A stretch of DNA of 39,959 nt. Origin: Clostridia bacterium (GTDB lineage Bacteria > Bacillota > Clostridia > Oscillospirales > CAG-272). The first letter of the stretch is position 1; each line of letters opens with the position of its first letter. This document shows positions 1 through 8,810 of the stretch, piece by piece. The DNA lies in the NCBI GenBank assembly GCA_017505745.1, contig JAFVOP010000063.1, positions 1 through 39,959 on the forward strand. The letters run 5' to 3'. The translations under genes were made by a program, and so were the position numbers. Below the pieces are notes generated by a model. The model was given only the letters and a program-made list of their open reading frames with translations. It was not told where the DNA came from and ran no database searches.

Positions 1-298
1 AACTATTTGGAGCACTTTGGGTCGTGGGTCCCAAAGTGCTCGCGGGAGCCAATGCATATATAAAGCGCGTTAAACGAACCAATATAGCAAGAAAGATGTG
101 CGTAAAGTTCTTGAAGGGGTGTGGGGGAACTTCTTTCAAGAAGTTCCCCCACAAAAATATTACGCTAACAAAGCTTTTGCTCCCAAAGCCCTCTCCGTCA
201 CGCTGTCGCGTGCCACCTCCCCCAAAGTGGGAGGCTTTGTTTTTGTTCACTGAATGACATTGCACCGATCGGTGGCTTTTTTCGCTTTCTAAACAAGA
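1..298. repeat. Hairpin-rich intergenic stretch, no gene
   Basis: No convincing coding region. Several inverted repeats are visible: a 12-bp stem at 10-21/30-41; a stem of about 14 bp at 121-135/138-152; a short CCTCCC/GGGAGG-type hairpin near 210-235 followed by a T-rich stretch; and the palindrome CACCGATCGGTG near 263-274 followed by GCTTTTTT. The last two could be weak terminators for a plus-strand gene lying left of the window. The first two have no T-tract on either strand and look like dispersed intergenic palindromes. Confidence 0.5.
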
Positions 299-330
299 AC
301 GCCGACACCGCAGAGGTGCGGTGTCGGCGT
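299..330 (-). terminator. Intrinsic terminator of the SipW/surface-protein operon
   Basis: A 14-bp perfect stem (299-312 with 317-330), loop GAGG on the plus strand, lies 8 bp downstream of the stop codon of the large minus-strand gene. The minus-strand sequence after the stem (TTCTTGTTT) is T-rich but interrupted, so termination is likely rather than certain. Confidence 0.75.
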
Positions 331-338
331 GTGAGAGC

Positions 339-3300
339 TTATTGCACGTCGGAATACGAGTAGTCCGCGAGCCATTGCTCCGATTCGGTGTCATAGGTGA
401 CCCAAACGGTTTTGTTATCGTCAAAGGTGAAACGGATCTCGGCCGTTTCATAACGGTACGCCCAATCGTTGTTGGGGATGAGCACGTAATCTCCGATCGG
501 AAGGTTGGAGACCGTAATCGACCCGTTGCCAACCAAAGCAAAGTTCAGATCGATGCTTGCCGTTGCGGTTCCTTCCACGCCCTTGAGGCGGTACACAAAG
601 GTGTGCGCTTCGTCCTTGACGTTGTTGTTACGGATCTGAATGTGGGTGGGCAGGAATTTCGCATAGAAATACTGCGGCTTTCCCACGTAATCGGAGGAGG
701 GGATCGGGATCACGGTATTGTGCAGCATACCCACGTGGGCAATGTCGTCGGTGACGGGTACCGTTCCCTCGGAATCAGTAAACCATCCGGCAAATACGTA
801 TCCGGGCGCGGCCGTAGCCTCAGAGCCCTTCGGTGTCGCGTTGACGTCCACCTCTTCTCCGTAGTTGGAAAGGGTACCCTTCAGCACGTTTCCGGAGCCT
901 ACGATGCCGTAGTAATAGTTCACCATGTGCAGCTGATAGTAAAAGTAGATCTCCTGGTTCGCTTCCCGGATCTGCACCGATTGTTGCAGATCTCCCTTCA
1001 CGTAATACTTTTGGAGGCGCTCCTGGGCCTCGGGATCGTCAATGTCCTTGGCCGTTTCCGTTACCACCGCTTCGTAGCGTACGGGACCCTTTTCCACCAC
1101 GTATTCCTTGTCCTCCACCACGTGCTTGACGTAGTAGGTGTACTCGTTTCGATCGTAGTAGATACGGAAGATCAATCCGCCCGACAGATCTCCCACGGTG
1201 GGTCTGGTCAGCGTTCCCTCGCAAACGTAGCGGTCTCCGTTCATCACATAAGAGCCGTTTTCATCGGTTTTGCATCCGGAAAGCTTCTGATTGAGATGGA
1301 AGCCTTCGATATCGAGATAGTCGATGGTCACCTTTTTGCCCTCGGTGTAGGGGACGACGAAGGGCGCTTGCACGTGGGTGGGGCTGAGCGTGTAATTGTC
1401 GGCCGTTGAGGCACCCTCATTCGCGTCTACGTCCTGCAGATAGTGTACCACCTGATATACGCAGTTGCCCGCACCAGCGGCCCAGTTGAAGGTAACGGTG
1501 TTTTGGCCGTCCGTGTGATTGGTCACGAGGAGAAGCTTCTTTTCATACGCGTCGGGAGACAGGTTCGTTACCATATTCCACGCTGCATCCAGCTGATCCT
1601 GTGTAAGCGTGACGTTGGGATTGGCGGCCTGAATCGCGGCACGGATGTTGGCCTCGGTAATCTCCTGGCGGAAGGAAAGAATGATTTCCGCCGGGGTATC
1701 GGAGGCGTTTTCAATGACATAGTCAAATTTCATTTGGAAGGATTGCTTTCCGATCAGGTTGACCAGGCTATCCTCCTCGGTGGAGTTATCGGTAAAGGTA
1801 TGGATCAGCGAATATTCCACACGTTCCTGATGCTCATAGATAAAGGTAAAGACGTTTTTGGATTCATCGGCATTCATCTCGATACTCACGGAACGCTCTT
1901 CGGGGTAGTATCCGAGACGGAAGGCCGGCTCGAGTTCATCCCCCATTTTCGCGGTAAAGGATTTGGTAATGCCAACCAGAGCCTGCTCTTCCGTGGGGGT
2001 AGCAATGTCCTCCAATTCGCCGTCGGCGTGACGGACCTTGTAATAGATCTTGTAATCTACCATAACCATCGACGTCCACTTGGCGTAGATCCGATAGCTT
2101 TGCTTTACCATCATGGTGTTAAAGTCAAAGCGCTTTTCCACCGAGCCGTCCATATAGTACCATCCGGCAAAGCGGTAGGTGTCGGGGATGACCGCCGGCA
2201 TATCCGGGTCGGATGGCTGGTTATAATCGTCCAGTTGGGGCTCCTCAACCATGTCGTTGAAGTAATACATACCGTCCAGAATACTGACCTGGAACGAATC
2301 GTCCATATAAACCTCCACGCGGTACTGCATGGGGAGCCACTTGGCGTACAGGATCAGGTCGCCTGCAGGCATGGTCGCGGTGTTGAAATCCACCTCGGTT
2401 CCGTCCGCGCAGGTGGGGGTGTAGTACCAGCCGGCAAAATAACAGGCACCGGCCTCCATGTTGGCTGGATACTCGGGCTCAATGTTGTAGTTGGTGAGCG
2501 GAGCCTGATATTTGACGGGCTCTTCCACGTCTCTTACGATTCCGTTGTTGTTATAAACGATGTGGTAGGAATTTCGGGTGTAGTACAGATTTACCGTTTT
2601 GTCGTTGCCATTGATATCCAGCTGTCCGTTGCTTCCAAAGTCTTGGGGCCCTGCCTCGTATTGCGTAAAGCCTACGATGTCAAAGAAGTCCTCGGCGCGG
2701 GTCAGATAATTATAGCTTGCCGATACCTCGTTGTTTCGGTCGTACTGCACTCCTTTATACAAGGCGTCTCCGGTCATCCCGGGAAGCGACTCCAGATAAT
2801 AGGTCATATTGTACGGGTCATGTTCCGCGGAATTAATCACAAAAACGGTGGTTTCGGAGGGCATAAAGGGGATGTACACCAATACGTTGCTGTAAAGGGA
2901 CGAGTCCTGTGGCTCCCAACGCTGTCCTTTGTTATATTCGATGCCGTTGTCTCCGGTAACCGGCCATACGTCCGCAAGGGCGGCGTTATACTTTTTGGTA
3001 ACTACCTTCACGATTTTATTGGAGCCCTCGTTGGTATGCGTGTGCTCGTAAAGAATACAGTCTCCGTAGCAGTTTTCGTGCGAGTGCTGCTTTTGTCCGC
3101 ACGGATAGATATAGCAAGCATTGACGTCATGGGTGTGCTCGGGGATATTGCAGCACCAGTCGTTATGGATATGGATGCGGTCGCTGTAGCAGCCGTTCTC
3201 TTCGGAGTGAACGTGCACACCGGGGCAAAGACGGCTGTTGGGCTGCGCCTGGCTACCGTAGGCCACGTCTCCGGTATATTGATACCAGGAGCCGCCAACG

Positions 3301-5249
3301 TAGATCCACTTCGTTTGAGTAAACCAACTGTAGGAGCGTCCGATAAAGCCATCCTGCTGCTGTCCGGAAACCGAAACGTAGGCAGAGGGCTTGGTGCTGG
3401 TGGCACCGTTATAGCACTGCCAGGTGTGGGTGTGGGGCTCCACCGTACAGATCAGACAGCTATCGGTGTGCTCCGGGTGGGGAGCGATCGTACAGGAATT
3501 GTGGCATTCCTCCGTGTGCGTGTGCTCCTCGTATTCACAGATTTGGGTGGGGGCGCCGCAGCTTTCGTCATGGACGTGGGTGGTCTCGTTGCCACAGATC
3601 AAGGGTCTTTCACAGTTGATGCCGTCATGCGTATGCACGGGCGCATAGCAAACGTTGCTCTGCGCTTTGAAGATCAGGGAATAATAATTGCGGTTGTAAT
3701 AGACGTTTACCGCCGTGGTTCCGTCACCCTTTACCACCACGTTCTTGTCCGAACGCGACTCGTTAAAGGTAAAGCAAGCCTTATCCTCGCGCTCCATATC
3801 GTCCTGCGCGCTTACGATCTGTCCGGGAACGGCATCGTATACCTTATATCCCCAAAGCGTAAATCCGTCATCCTCGGCGTTTTCTACCCAATAGATCGCC
3901 GAATAGGTGGTTTTGGCCTTTTCCCACTGTGCGGTGTAGCAGAGCTGGGTGGCCACGGCATGGTTGAGCGTGAGCATCGTACCCGCCACGCTTCCTGCCG
4001 CATAGGTCTCCCATGCAACCTTCTCGTCATCGTTCAGCTCCCCGTACGGCTTTTTGTTGAGCTTGGTCAGCTCCCAGCCGAGGAAATGATAGCCGGGGCG
4101 AACGGGAGTACCCAAAATAATCTGGGTGTCATAGCGTACGTAGTAGGGAACCACGCCGTGCGCGCCGTCTCCAAGCTCTACGTCCACCAAGCAGTAGATG
4201 CGGTCGTAATAAATCGACACGGCCGCCTGTCCGTCACCGGTAATCAGCACATTCTTATCATAGGGAAGCGCCTCAAAGCCGTCGCGCGGCACGTCCAGAC
4301 CGTCGGCTACAAAGGTGTCGGCATAACCGGTTTTTACCACCGATCCGGCATAGGTATATTCATCGTTGTACAGGTTTTGCTCATAGCTCTTGACCACGTA
4401 GTTTACCACGTTGGGAATGTAGTGGATCACAACGGTCACGTTTTCTTGTTGCTGTTCAAAGGAGTGGTAGGCCGCGTACGTGTATTTCTGGCCGCCATAT
4501 TCAAAGGATCCGTTCGGATCGGGAATATAGGGGGTGTAGCCGATAACGGGGGGACTTGCGATGGTTCCCGTATAGGAGGCCGAGTCGGGCAGAGTTACGG
4601 TAAAGAGGCTGGCTGCCGCGGTACCGTCGATTTCGGCGTTGTCCTTGTGACGGAATACGTAGTTGATCACGATCTGAAACGTGTCAGGGGAATCGGGATC
4701 GGCGCTGACGATAACATCTTCTTCTTCTTCTTCTGCATTGCTGTACGTGTAGGGGGCGGCAGAGAAGAGCATGGCGGAGCGTGGAATGATCTCTACGCTT
4801 TCGCTGACGTATTTCTGCTCACCGTCGTCGGCGATGCACCGAACGGTGGCGTGCCCGTTCTCGTTTGGATGATTTTTGATCAGTGCTTCGGAGATCACCG
4901 CGTAGTTGAGCACGTAATCGTTGATCGTTGCCCAGCGGTTCCCCTCCTCGTTGATCAGGATCTGCCAGGTATAGGAAAGGTCGCTGTCGGAGAGTCCGAT
5001 CAGCTTGGTGTAAAGATAATCCTTTTCGCCGTCGGCAAGCACTAACTCGGAAATCTCCTGTCCGTCCTTTACCAGCTTCAAACGGCCTCTGATATAGCCT
5101 TCCTCGGTGGGCTGACCCGCCCCTGTGATCTCGGCGTTGGATTCCACGCCCTCGGCAATCGCAAGCACGTGCGGCGGAGCTACGGAAATGAGCATAGCCC
5201 ATGAAAGCAACAGGGCTATGCAGGATTTCAACACTCGTTTCATAGGCAT
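339..5249 (-). CDS. Large secreted surface protein with InlB-type B repeats and a His/Cys-rich module
   Basis: 1636 residues. The N-terminus (about residues 1-30) is a classical Sec signal peptide with a likely cleavage site after VLA. Several segments follow the Listeria-Bacteroides (InlB B-repeat) pattern: aromatic-AGW, then a W or F after YAK, for example near residues 390-445, 945-990, 1040-1080 and at GYVFAGWF near the C-terminus. Repeated GDGxxxVxxYYxR segments separate them. Residues of about 535-740 hold roughly ten HxHxxxC-type units, a Cys/His pattern that could bind metal. There is no LPxTG motif and no C-terminal membrane helix, so anchoring must be non-covalent or by assembly with other proteins. 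It is the last gene of the operon that encodes SipW and its five probable substrates, which suggests a role as an adhesin or matrix component. Length, repeats and signal peptide are seen directly; the adhesion role is inferred from the repeat family. Confidence 0.85.
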   Translation of the reverse strand: MPMKRVLKSCIALLLSWAMLISVAPPHVLAIAEGVESNAEITGAGQPTEEGYIRGRLKLVKDGQEISELVLADGEKDYLYTKLIGLSDSDLSYTWQILINEEGNRWATINDYVLNYAVISEALIKNHPNENGHATVRCIADDGEQKYVSESVEIIPRSAMLFSAAPYTYSNAEEEEEDVIVSADPDSPDTFQIVINYVFRHKDNAEIDGTAAASLFTVTLPDSASYTGTIASPPVIGYTPYIPDPNGSFEYGGQKYTYAAYHSFEQQQENVTVVIHYIPNVVNYVVKSYEQNLYNDEYTYAGSVVKTGYADTFVADGLDVPRDGFEALPYDKNVLITGDGQAAVSIYYDRIYCLVDVELGDGAHGVVPYYVRYDTQIILGTPVRPGYHFLGWELTKLNKKPYGELNDDEKVAWETYAAGSVAGTMLTLNHAVATQLCYTAQWEKAKTTYSAIYWVENAEDDGFTLWGYKVYDAVPGQIVSAQDDMEREDKACFTFNESRSDKNVVVKGDGTTAVNVYYNRNYYSLIFKAQSNVCYAPVHTHDGINCERPLICGNETTHVHDESCGAPTQICEYEEHTHTEECHNSCTIAPHPEHTDSCLICTVEPHTHTWQCYNGATSTKPSAYVSVSGQQQDGFIGRSYSWFTQTKWIYVGGSWYQYTGDVAYGSQAQPNSRLCPGVHVHSEENGCYSDRIHIHNDWCCNIPEHTHDVNACYIYPCGQKQHSHENCYGDCILYEHTHTNEGSNKIVKVVTKKYNAALADVWPVTGDNGIEYNKGQRWEPQDSSLYSNVLVYIPFMPSETTVFVINSAEHDPYNMTYYLESLPGMTGDALYKGVQYDRNNEVSASYNYLTRAEDFFDIVGFTQYEAGPQDFGSNGQLDINGNDKTVNLYYTRNSYHIVYNNNGIVRDVEEPVKYQAPLTNYNIEPEYPANMEAGACYFAGWYYTPTCADGTEVDFNTATMPAGDLILYAKWLPMQYRVEVYMDDSFQVSILDGMYYFNDMVEEPQLDDYNQPSDPDMPAVIPDTYRFAGWYYMDGSVEKRFDFNTMMVKQSYRIYAKWTSMVMVDYKIYYKVRHADGELEDIATPTEEQALVGITKSFTAKMGDELEPAFRLGYYPEERSVSIEMNADESKNVFTFIYEHQERVEYSLIHTFTDNSTEEDSLVNLIGKQSFQMKFDYVIENASDTPAEIILSFRQEITEANIRAAIQAANPNVTLTQDQLDAAWNMVTNLSPDAYEKKLLLVTNHTDGQNTVTFNWAAGAGNCVYQVVHYLQDVDANEGASTADNYTLSPTHVQAPFVVPYTEGKKVTIDYLDIEGFHLNQKLSGCKTDENGSYVMNGDRYVCEGTLTRPTVGDLSGGLIFRIYYDRNEYTYYVKHVVEDKEYVVEKGPVRYEAVVTETAKDIDDPEAQERLQKYYVKGDLQQSVQIREANQEIYFYYQLHMVNYYYGIVGSGNVLKGTLSNYGEEVDVNATPKGSEATAAPGYVFAGWFTDSEGTVPVTDDIAHVGMLHNTVIPIPSSDYVGKPQYFYAKFLPTHIQIRNNNVKDEAHTFVYRLKGVEGTATASIDLNFALVGNGSITVSNLPIGDYVLIPNNDWAYRYETAEIRFTFDDNKTVWVTYDTESEQWLADYSYSDVQ

Positions 5250-5305
5250 TCTCCTTCCGTAAATATTTGTGAAATCGGCGCAAATCGCCGGGAATCCGCG
5301 CAGGA

Positions 5306-5869
5306 TCAGCGCAGGATCAGGGTTCCGTCATCTGCCACCGCAGACACACCGCTTGCCCAGCTTTCGGTCACGGCATCCGCAGGAGCGGATTGGATCGCAT
5401 CCAAAAGCAGCTCCACGGAAAGCGCGCACCCCGTGGGGGCGTCTGTGAGGGAGGTAACGGATTCCAGCATCGCAACCGCCGTGTCGGCATCGGGAGCGAT
5501 GGGGGTGGTGCAATACCAAAAGCCGTCGGCGGCCTTTACCCAGCGGGCGTTACAAGCATAGGTAAAATCAGTGCCCTCCACGGGGCTTGTGGCCAGAATG
5601 GTGTTTTCCTCGGCGGTGTTTTCCCAGGTAAACACAACGGCGGCGCGGACGTAGACCGTCACCTCTCCGTCATTCACCACGCCTCGGCCGTCCTCCGAGA
5701 CTGCAATGGAGAGCGTGGCGGGAGAGAAGACGTTGGTAAGCGTGTCGGTATATACAATAAGGAAGGCAATTGCGGTGTCCACGATGGCAAGTGCCAAAAC
5801 AACGGTCAGAACAAGCATGGCGATTGCTTTTTTGCCATGCCATTTCAAAAACGTAAACGGTTGGGACAT
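5306..5869 (-). CDS. SipW-type signal-peptide protein (divergent small secreted protein)
   Basis: 187 residues. A cytoplasmic stretch ending WHGKKA is followed by a hydrophobic helix (about residues 15-37). After it comes a threonine-rich segment with TNVFSPATLSIAV, the same placement as the TNTFTVGxVxI stretch in the neighbouring SipW substrates. It lacks the usual AYFTD box, having AFLIVYTD instead, so it is the most divergent of the five. The rest is probably a beta-sandwich. The start has a strong AAAGGAGG six bases upstream. It lies between another SipW-type protein and the large surface protein, with short gaps suggesting one transcript. A minor subunit or assembly factor of the secreted structure is a guess. 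Confidence 0.75.
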   Translation of the reverse strand: MSQPFTFLKWHGKKAIAMLVLTVVLALAIVDTAIAFLIVYTDTLTNVFSPATLSIAVSEDGRGVVNDGEVTVYVRAAVVFTWENTAEENTILATSPVEGTDFTYACNARWVKAADGFWYCTTPIAPDADTAVAMLESVTSLTDAPTGCALSVELLLDAIQSAPADAVTESWASGVSAVADDGTLILR

Positions 5870-5902
5870 GTTGTGCCTCCTTTCCCTGTCATTGGTCAGA
5901 TG

Positions 5903-6583
5903 TTAAGATTCCGCAGGCCATCCCACGGCGTCCAAAGCGTTGCCTCCGTTTTCGTAGACCTGCGTGGCCTGGGAGGTAACGGTAAACTGTAGCGTTTTAT
6001 TTACAAATTCGTTGCCCATAGAAGCTGCAAAGGTCACCTCGCTGAACAGCGGCTCGGTGGTTTGCCCCGCTTCCAATGCGCGGTTGTAGTAATAGTAGCC
6101 GTCCAAAAGGGTCCAATCGGTCAGATTGAGATTGCAGGAGATCTTATCCTGCCAGTTTGCGGGGAGACCGCTTTCGTCATTCACGGTCTTTTCAAGCTTG
6201 ATTCGGATGTACACGGGCAAATCTCCCGTGTTTTTTACGGAGACCACCTTGCTCACGGTTGCGGATGGAAGAACCTGAACGGGGTCGGTGTAGGAGGTCA
6301 GGCCGCCGTTTCCGTCGTCCATCATCTCCACAAGGTCGATGTTCACGATGCCCGCCTCGATCCGGTTGCCCTTGGAGGCGGAGGTGTCGGTAAAATATGC
6401 TAAGGATCTGGCTGAATAGAGCACGGTGGTAACCACCGCCAGCGATACCGCGGATACCGCTACGCGACGGAACGCTTTTTTGCGAAGCACGGTGAACACG
6501 GTGCTTCCGAGGGATGGATGGGTGGGAAGAGCAGGGGAGAAGCGCTTGCTTTCGTTTTGTTCGTCCAATGGATTGTGGTCCAC
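5903..6583 (-). CDS. SipW-dependent secreted protein, TasA/camelysin-like
   Basis: 226 residues if started at the GTG at 6583, which I prefer because AAAGGAGG sits eight bases upstream. The longer reading frame upstream has no ribosome-binding site and encodes an atypical sequence. A cytoplasmic head of about 40 residues precedes a hydrophobic helix ending SLAYFTDT, the usual SipW cleavage context. The mature part begins with a segment of the form NRIEAGIVNIDL, as in camelysin/TasA family proteins, then VKNTGDLPVYIRIKLE, the beta-strand signature of that fold. It probably forms part of a secreted fibre together with its neighbours. The unusually long cytoplasmic head distinguishes it from the others. 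Confidence 0.85.
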   Translation of the reverse strand: MDHNPLDEQNESKRFSPALPTHPSLGSTVFTVLRKKAFRRVAVSAVSLAVVTTVLYSARSLAYFTDTSASKGNRIEAGIVNIDLVEMMDDGNGGLTSYTDPVQVLPSATVSKVVSVKNTGDLPVYIRIKLEKTVNDESGLPANWQDKISCNLNLTDWTLLDGYYYYNRALEAGQTTEPLFSEVTFAASMGNEFVNKTLQFTVTSQATQVYENGGNALDAVGWPAES

Positions 6584-6790
6584 AGATTCAGCCTCCTTTC
6601 GTAAAAATAGGTGCAGAAGCACTGCGAAATAAAAAAACAAAATTGGTTGGTAAAGCTGACAGGGGGTGCAAGAGAATACGGCATCGGGCGGTCCGCGGTC
6701 CCAAAACGGATCGTCCGGCGCACTTTTCGGGAAAGACCGCTCCCGCTCTGCGATACCGGCATCGGCACCGCAGAGCATCACGGCGTGTTG

Positions 6791-7453
6791 TTAACTGAAA
6801 TAGCCTGCAAAATGGTTGTTGGTGCTGTCCGCACCGCCGCCAAAGGCGCCCTTCATCGCGTCCTCCACGGTTGCAAAGCCCACCGTTTGCGTTGCGTATG
6901 CATCAATCGTTACCGCAAGATCGCTCATGTACTGCATGTCCTCGGTATTCCAGCCGTTGGGGATCCGAATGCCCTCAAAGAGTTGCACGGAGGCGTTGGA
7001 AGCCAGCGGTTGCTTGTACAGAACGTATACGGTAAAGGTGTCGGTTCCGTTGGTGGTTGCCTTTACCAAAAAATCGGTCTGCCCGTCGGCAAAGGCGCCG
7101 CCCGAGAGAAAGTCGGTAATGGCGGTCTTTCCGTTTTCGGCCTCCAGCGAGACCTTGTCGGAAAGATGCTTGGTGCCGCTTTTGAGTGTGAGGATGCCCG
7201 CCACGTAAATGCCGTCCGCGCCAACGTTTTGCACCGTGGGGCTTTGGTCAATCACCTGTCCTGCCGCCGTAACGGTGTAAATGCTGTCGCTGTTGGTTTC
7301 GGTGAGTCGGATCTCTACACCGCCTCCATAGGTAAAGGTGTTGGTTTTGGACTCCTGATCGGTAAAATACGCGATCGTGGTGTTTGCCACGGCGGCCGTA
7401 AAAATGCAAGCGATGAGTGTAATCACAACAAGCTTACGTTTCCAGGATGTCAT
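6791..7453 (-). CDS. SipW-dependent secreted protein, TasA/camelysin-like
   Basis: 220 residues from the ATG at 7453, which has GGGAGGA nine bases upstream. An in-frame TTG six codons earlier overlaps that ribosome-binding site and is unlikely to be used. The short basic head TSWKRK precedes a hydrophobic helix ending TTIAYFTDQES, the SipW-type cleavage region, then TNTFTYGGGVEIRLTE. The mature domain contains an alternating V-x-N pattern typical of camelysin-like beta-sandwiches. It is third in the series of five paralogous substrates downstream of sipW. The substrate relationship is established for the family; that this SipW cleaves it is inferred from the motif and neighbourhood. Confidence 0.85.
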   Translation of the reverse strand: MTSWKRKLVVITLIACIFTAAVANTTIAYFTDQESKTNTFTYGGGVEIRLTETNSDSIYTVTAAGQVIDQSPTVQNVGADGIYVAGILTLKSGTKHLSDKVSLEAENGKTAITDFLSGGAFADGQTDFLVKATTNGTDTFTVYVLYKQPLASNASVQLFEGIRIPNGWNTEDMQYMSDLAVTIDAYATQTVGFATVEDAMKGAFGGGADSTNNHFAGYFS

Positions 7454-7477
7454 TGCTTGTGATCCTCCCAAGGGGAA

Positions 7478-8023
7478 TTACTGCGATATCTCGGCCCAAG
7501 CAGCGGCAGCAGTGTCAAAACCTGCTCTTTGTACGGCGTAGGCGGTGAATTTGAGCGCGATGGGATCGCCTTCTGCGGTAACCAATTTCAGTTGTTCTTT
7601 CGTAACAGTGTCTTTAACGGTTACCTGGTCCTCCTTCAACACCGAAAATACTTGTGGATCTGCAGCATTGTAGTCCACCGCGCGGTAATAGATGCCGGAG
7701 TTTTCGGTCAATTCGGTCCAGCCGTCTGCAATGGCGTAGGTAAGATATGAATCCACATCGTTTACCTCTTCGATCTTAACAAACAGCCAGCAAGCCTCGC
7801 TCTCTTTTACAACGGTTACCTTAGGGTCTTTTGCAATAACCTGCCCGGGTACCATCTTCAGAGATTCTTGTTCAACGGTTTCTGCCAACGTGATGTTGAT
7901 ATCACCAACCGTAAACGTGTTGGTGATCGTATTGGTTTGGGCAATCAGCCAAGCGTAGGTTCCGCCAACCACACAGCCGCAAATCAGCACGGTTGCAAGC
8001 ACGGCAATCAAAATCTTTTTCAT
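7478..8023 (-). CDS. SipW-dependent secreted protein, TasA/camelysin-like
   Basis: 181 residues from the ATG at 8023, which has GGGAAAGGA seven bases upstream; an in-frame TTG six codons earlier lies inside that signal. The head MKKILIAV leads into a hydrophobic helix ending GGTYAWLIAQTNT, a variant of the AYFTD box, followed by TNTFTVGDINITLAE, nearly the same string as in the next paralogue upstream. The segment PGQVIAKDPKVTV matches the conserved region of camelysin/TasA-like proteins in which the chain is followed by an aromatic strand (WLFVKIEE). It is probably a major or minor fibre subunit. Confidence 0.87.
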   Translation of the reverse strand: MKKILIAVLATVLICGCVVGGTYAWLIAQTNTITNTFTVGDINITLAETVEQESLKMVPGQVIAKDPKVTVVKESEACWLFVKIEEVNDVDSYLTYAIADGWTELTENSGIYYRAVDYNAADPQVFSVLKEDQVTVKDTVTKEQLKLVTAEGDPIALKFTAYAVQRAGFDTAAAAWAEISQ

Positions 8024-8049
8024 GTTCGTATCCTTTCCCAATTATGGAG

Positions 8050-8739
8050 TCAGTTTACATTTCCAAATGCAGTAGTCCATGCCAGGTAGGGGTTTGCAAG
8101 ACCCGTAGCCTGTACGGCGTAAGCGGTTACCTCGATGGTAGCGTCGATCGTTCCGTCATCGTCGGTGTCGTCGAGCGTGGAAAGGTCTGCATCGCCCTTA
8201 AGCGAGAAGGTCTTGAATACCTGGATATCAACGTTGGTGTTCGACTTAGCTACCACGTAGTCGGTGGCGGAATTGCCGTTGTAGACGTATACGTTCGCCG
8301 CATTGGTGATGGGGGTGGAAATTTGGTTCTCGGGCTCCTTCCCTTCATTGTAGTCCTCTACGTATTCGGTCAGCAATTTCCAACCACCTTTTTTGAGCTG
8401 AGTAGCGATGGAAGACTCTCCGGCGGCTTCCAATGCGCTCAACCCGTTTTCCACCTTTACAAAGATGTAGCTGGCTTCGCTGTTTGCGGCAACCGTAATC
8501 AGGGGGTCTTTGTCATAGGTGGTTCCGGGAACCAAGTGGTAGTTGTTTTCTTCTGTCACTCTTTCGTTGCTTCCATCCGACTTGGATTCCGTCAGGGTGA
8601 TGGATACGTTACCAACGGTAAAGGTGTTGGTAACCGATGCCGTGGACGTCAGGTAAGCCAACGTGCCCATGATCGAGCCTGCTACCAGCAAAACCGCGCA
8701 GAATGCTGCGCCAACGATTGTAAGGATCTTCTTGTTCAT
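8050..8739 (-). CDS. SipW-dependent secreted protein, TasA/camelysin-like
   Basis: 229 residues and the first substrate gene after sipW. MNKKILTIVG begins a hydrophobic helix ending GTLAYLTSTAS, then TNTFTVGNVSITLTES, the family hallmark. PGTTYDKDPLITVAANSEASYIFVKVE follows the same order of motifs as the adjacent paralogue. The start has GAGGAGG about eight bases upstream. The gap of 71 bp to sipW contains no terminator-like hairpin. It is likely a secreted structural protein processed by the adjacent peptidase. The five paralogues share the signal region but diverge in the mature parts, suggesting subunits with different jobs. Confidence 0.88.
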   Translation of the reverse strand: MNKKILTIVGAAFCAVLLVAGSIMGTLAYLTSTASVTNTFTVGNVSITLTESKSDGSNERVTEENNYHLVPGTTYDKDPLITVAANSEASYIFVKVENGLSALEAAGESSIATQLKKGGWKLLTEYVEDYNEGKEPENQISTPITNAANVYVYNGNSATDYVVAKSNTNVDIQVFKTFSLKGDADLSTLDDTDDDGTIDATIEVTAYAVQATGLANPYLAWTTAFGNVN

Positions 8740-8810
8740 GATGTTTTCCTCCTCAAAGTTTGTTTTTGGGATCGTTTTTATTTAGTAAGCCTTGCAGCGT
8801 TACCACAATG

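Noticed and set aside
1443..5045. Very long plus-strand open frame opposite the large surface protein
   Set aside because: It is the antisense shadow of the real gene, has no ribosome-binding site or recognisable domains, and the minus-strand frame has a signal peptide and repeat domains.
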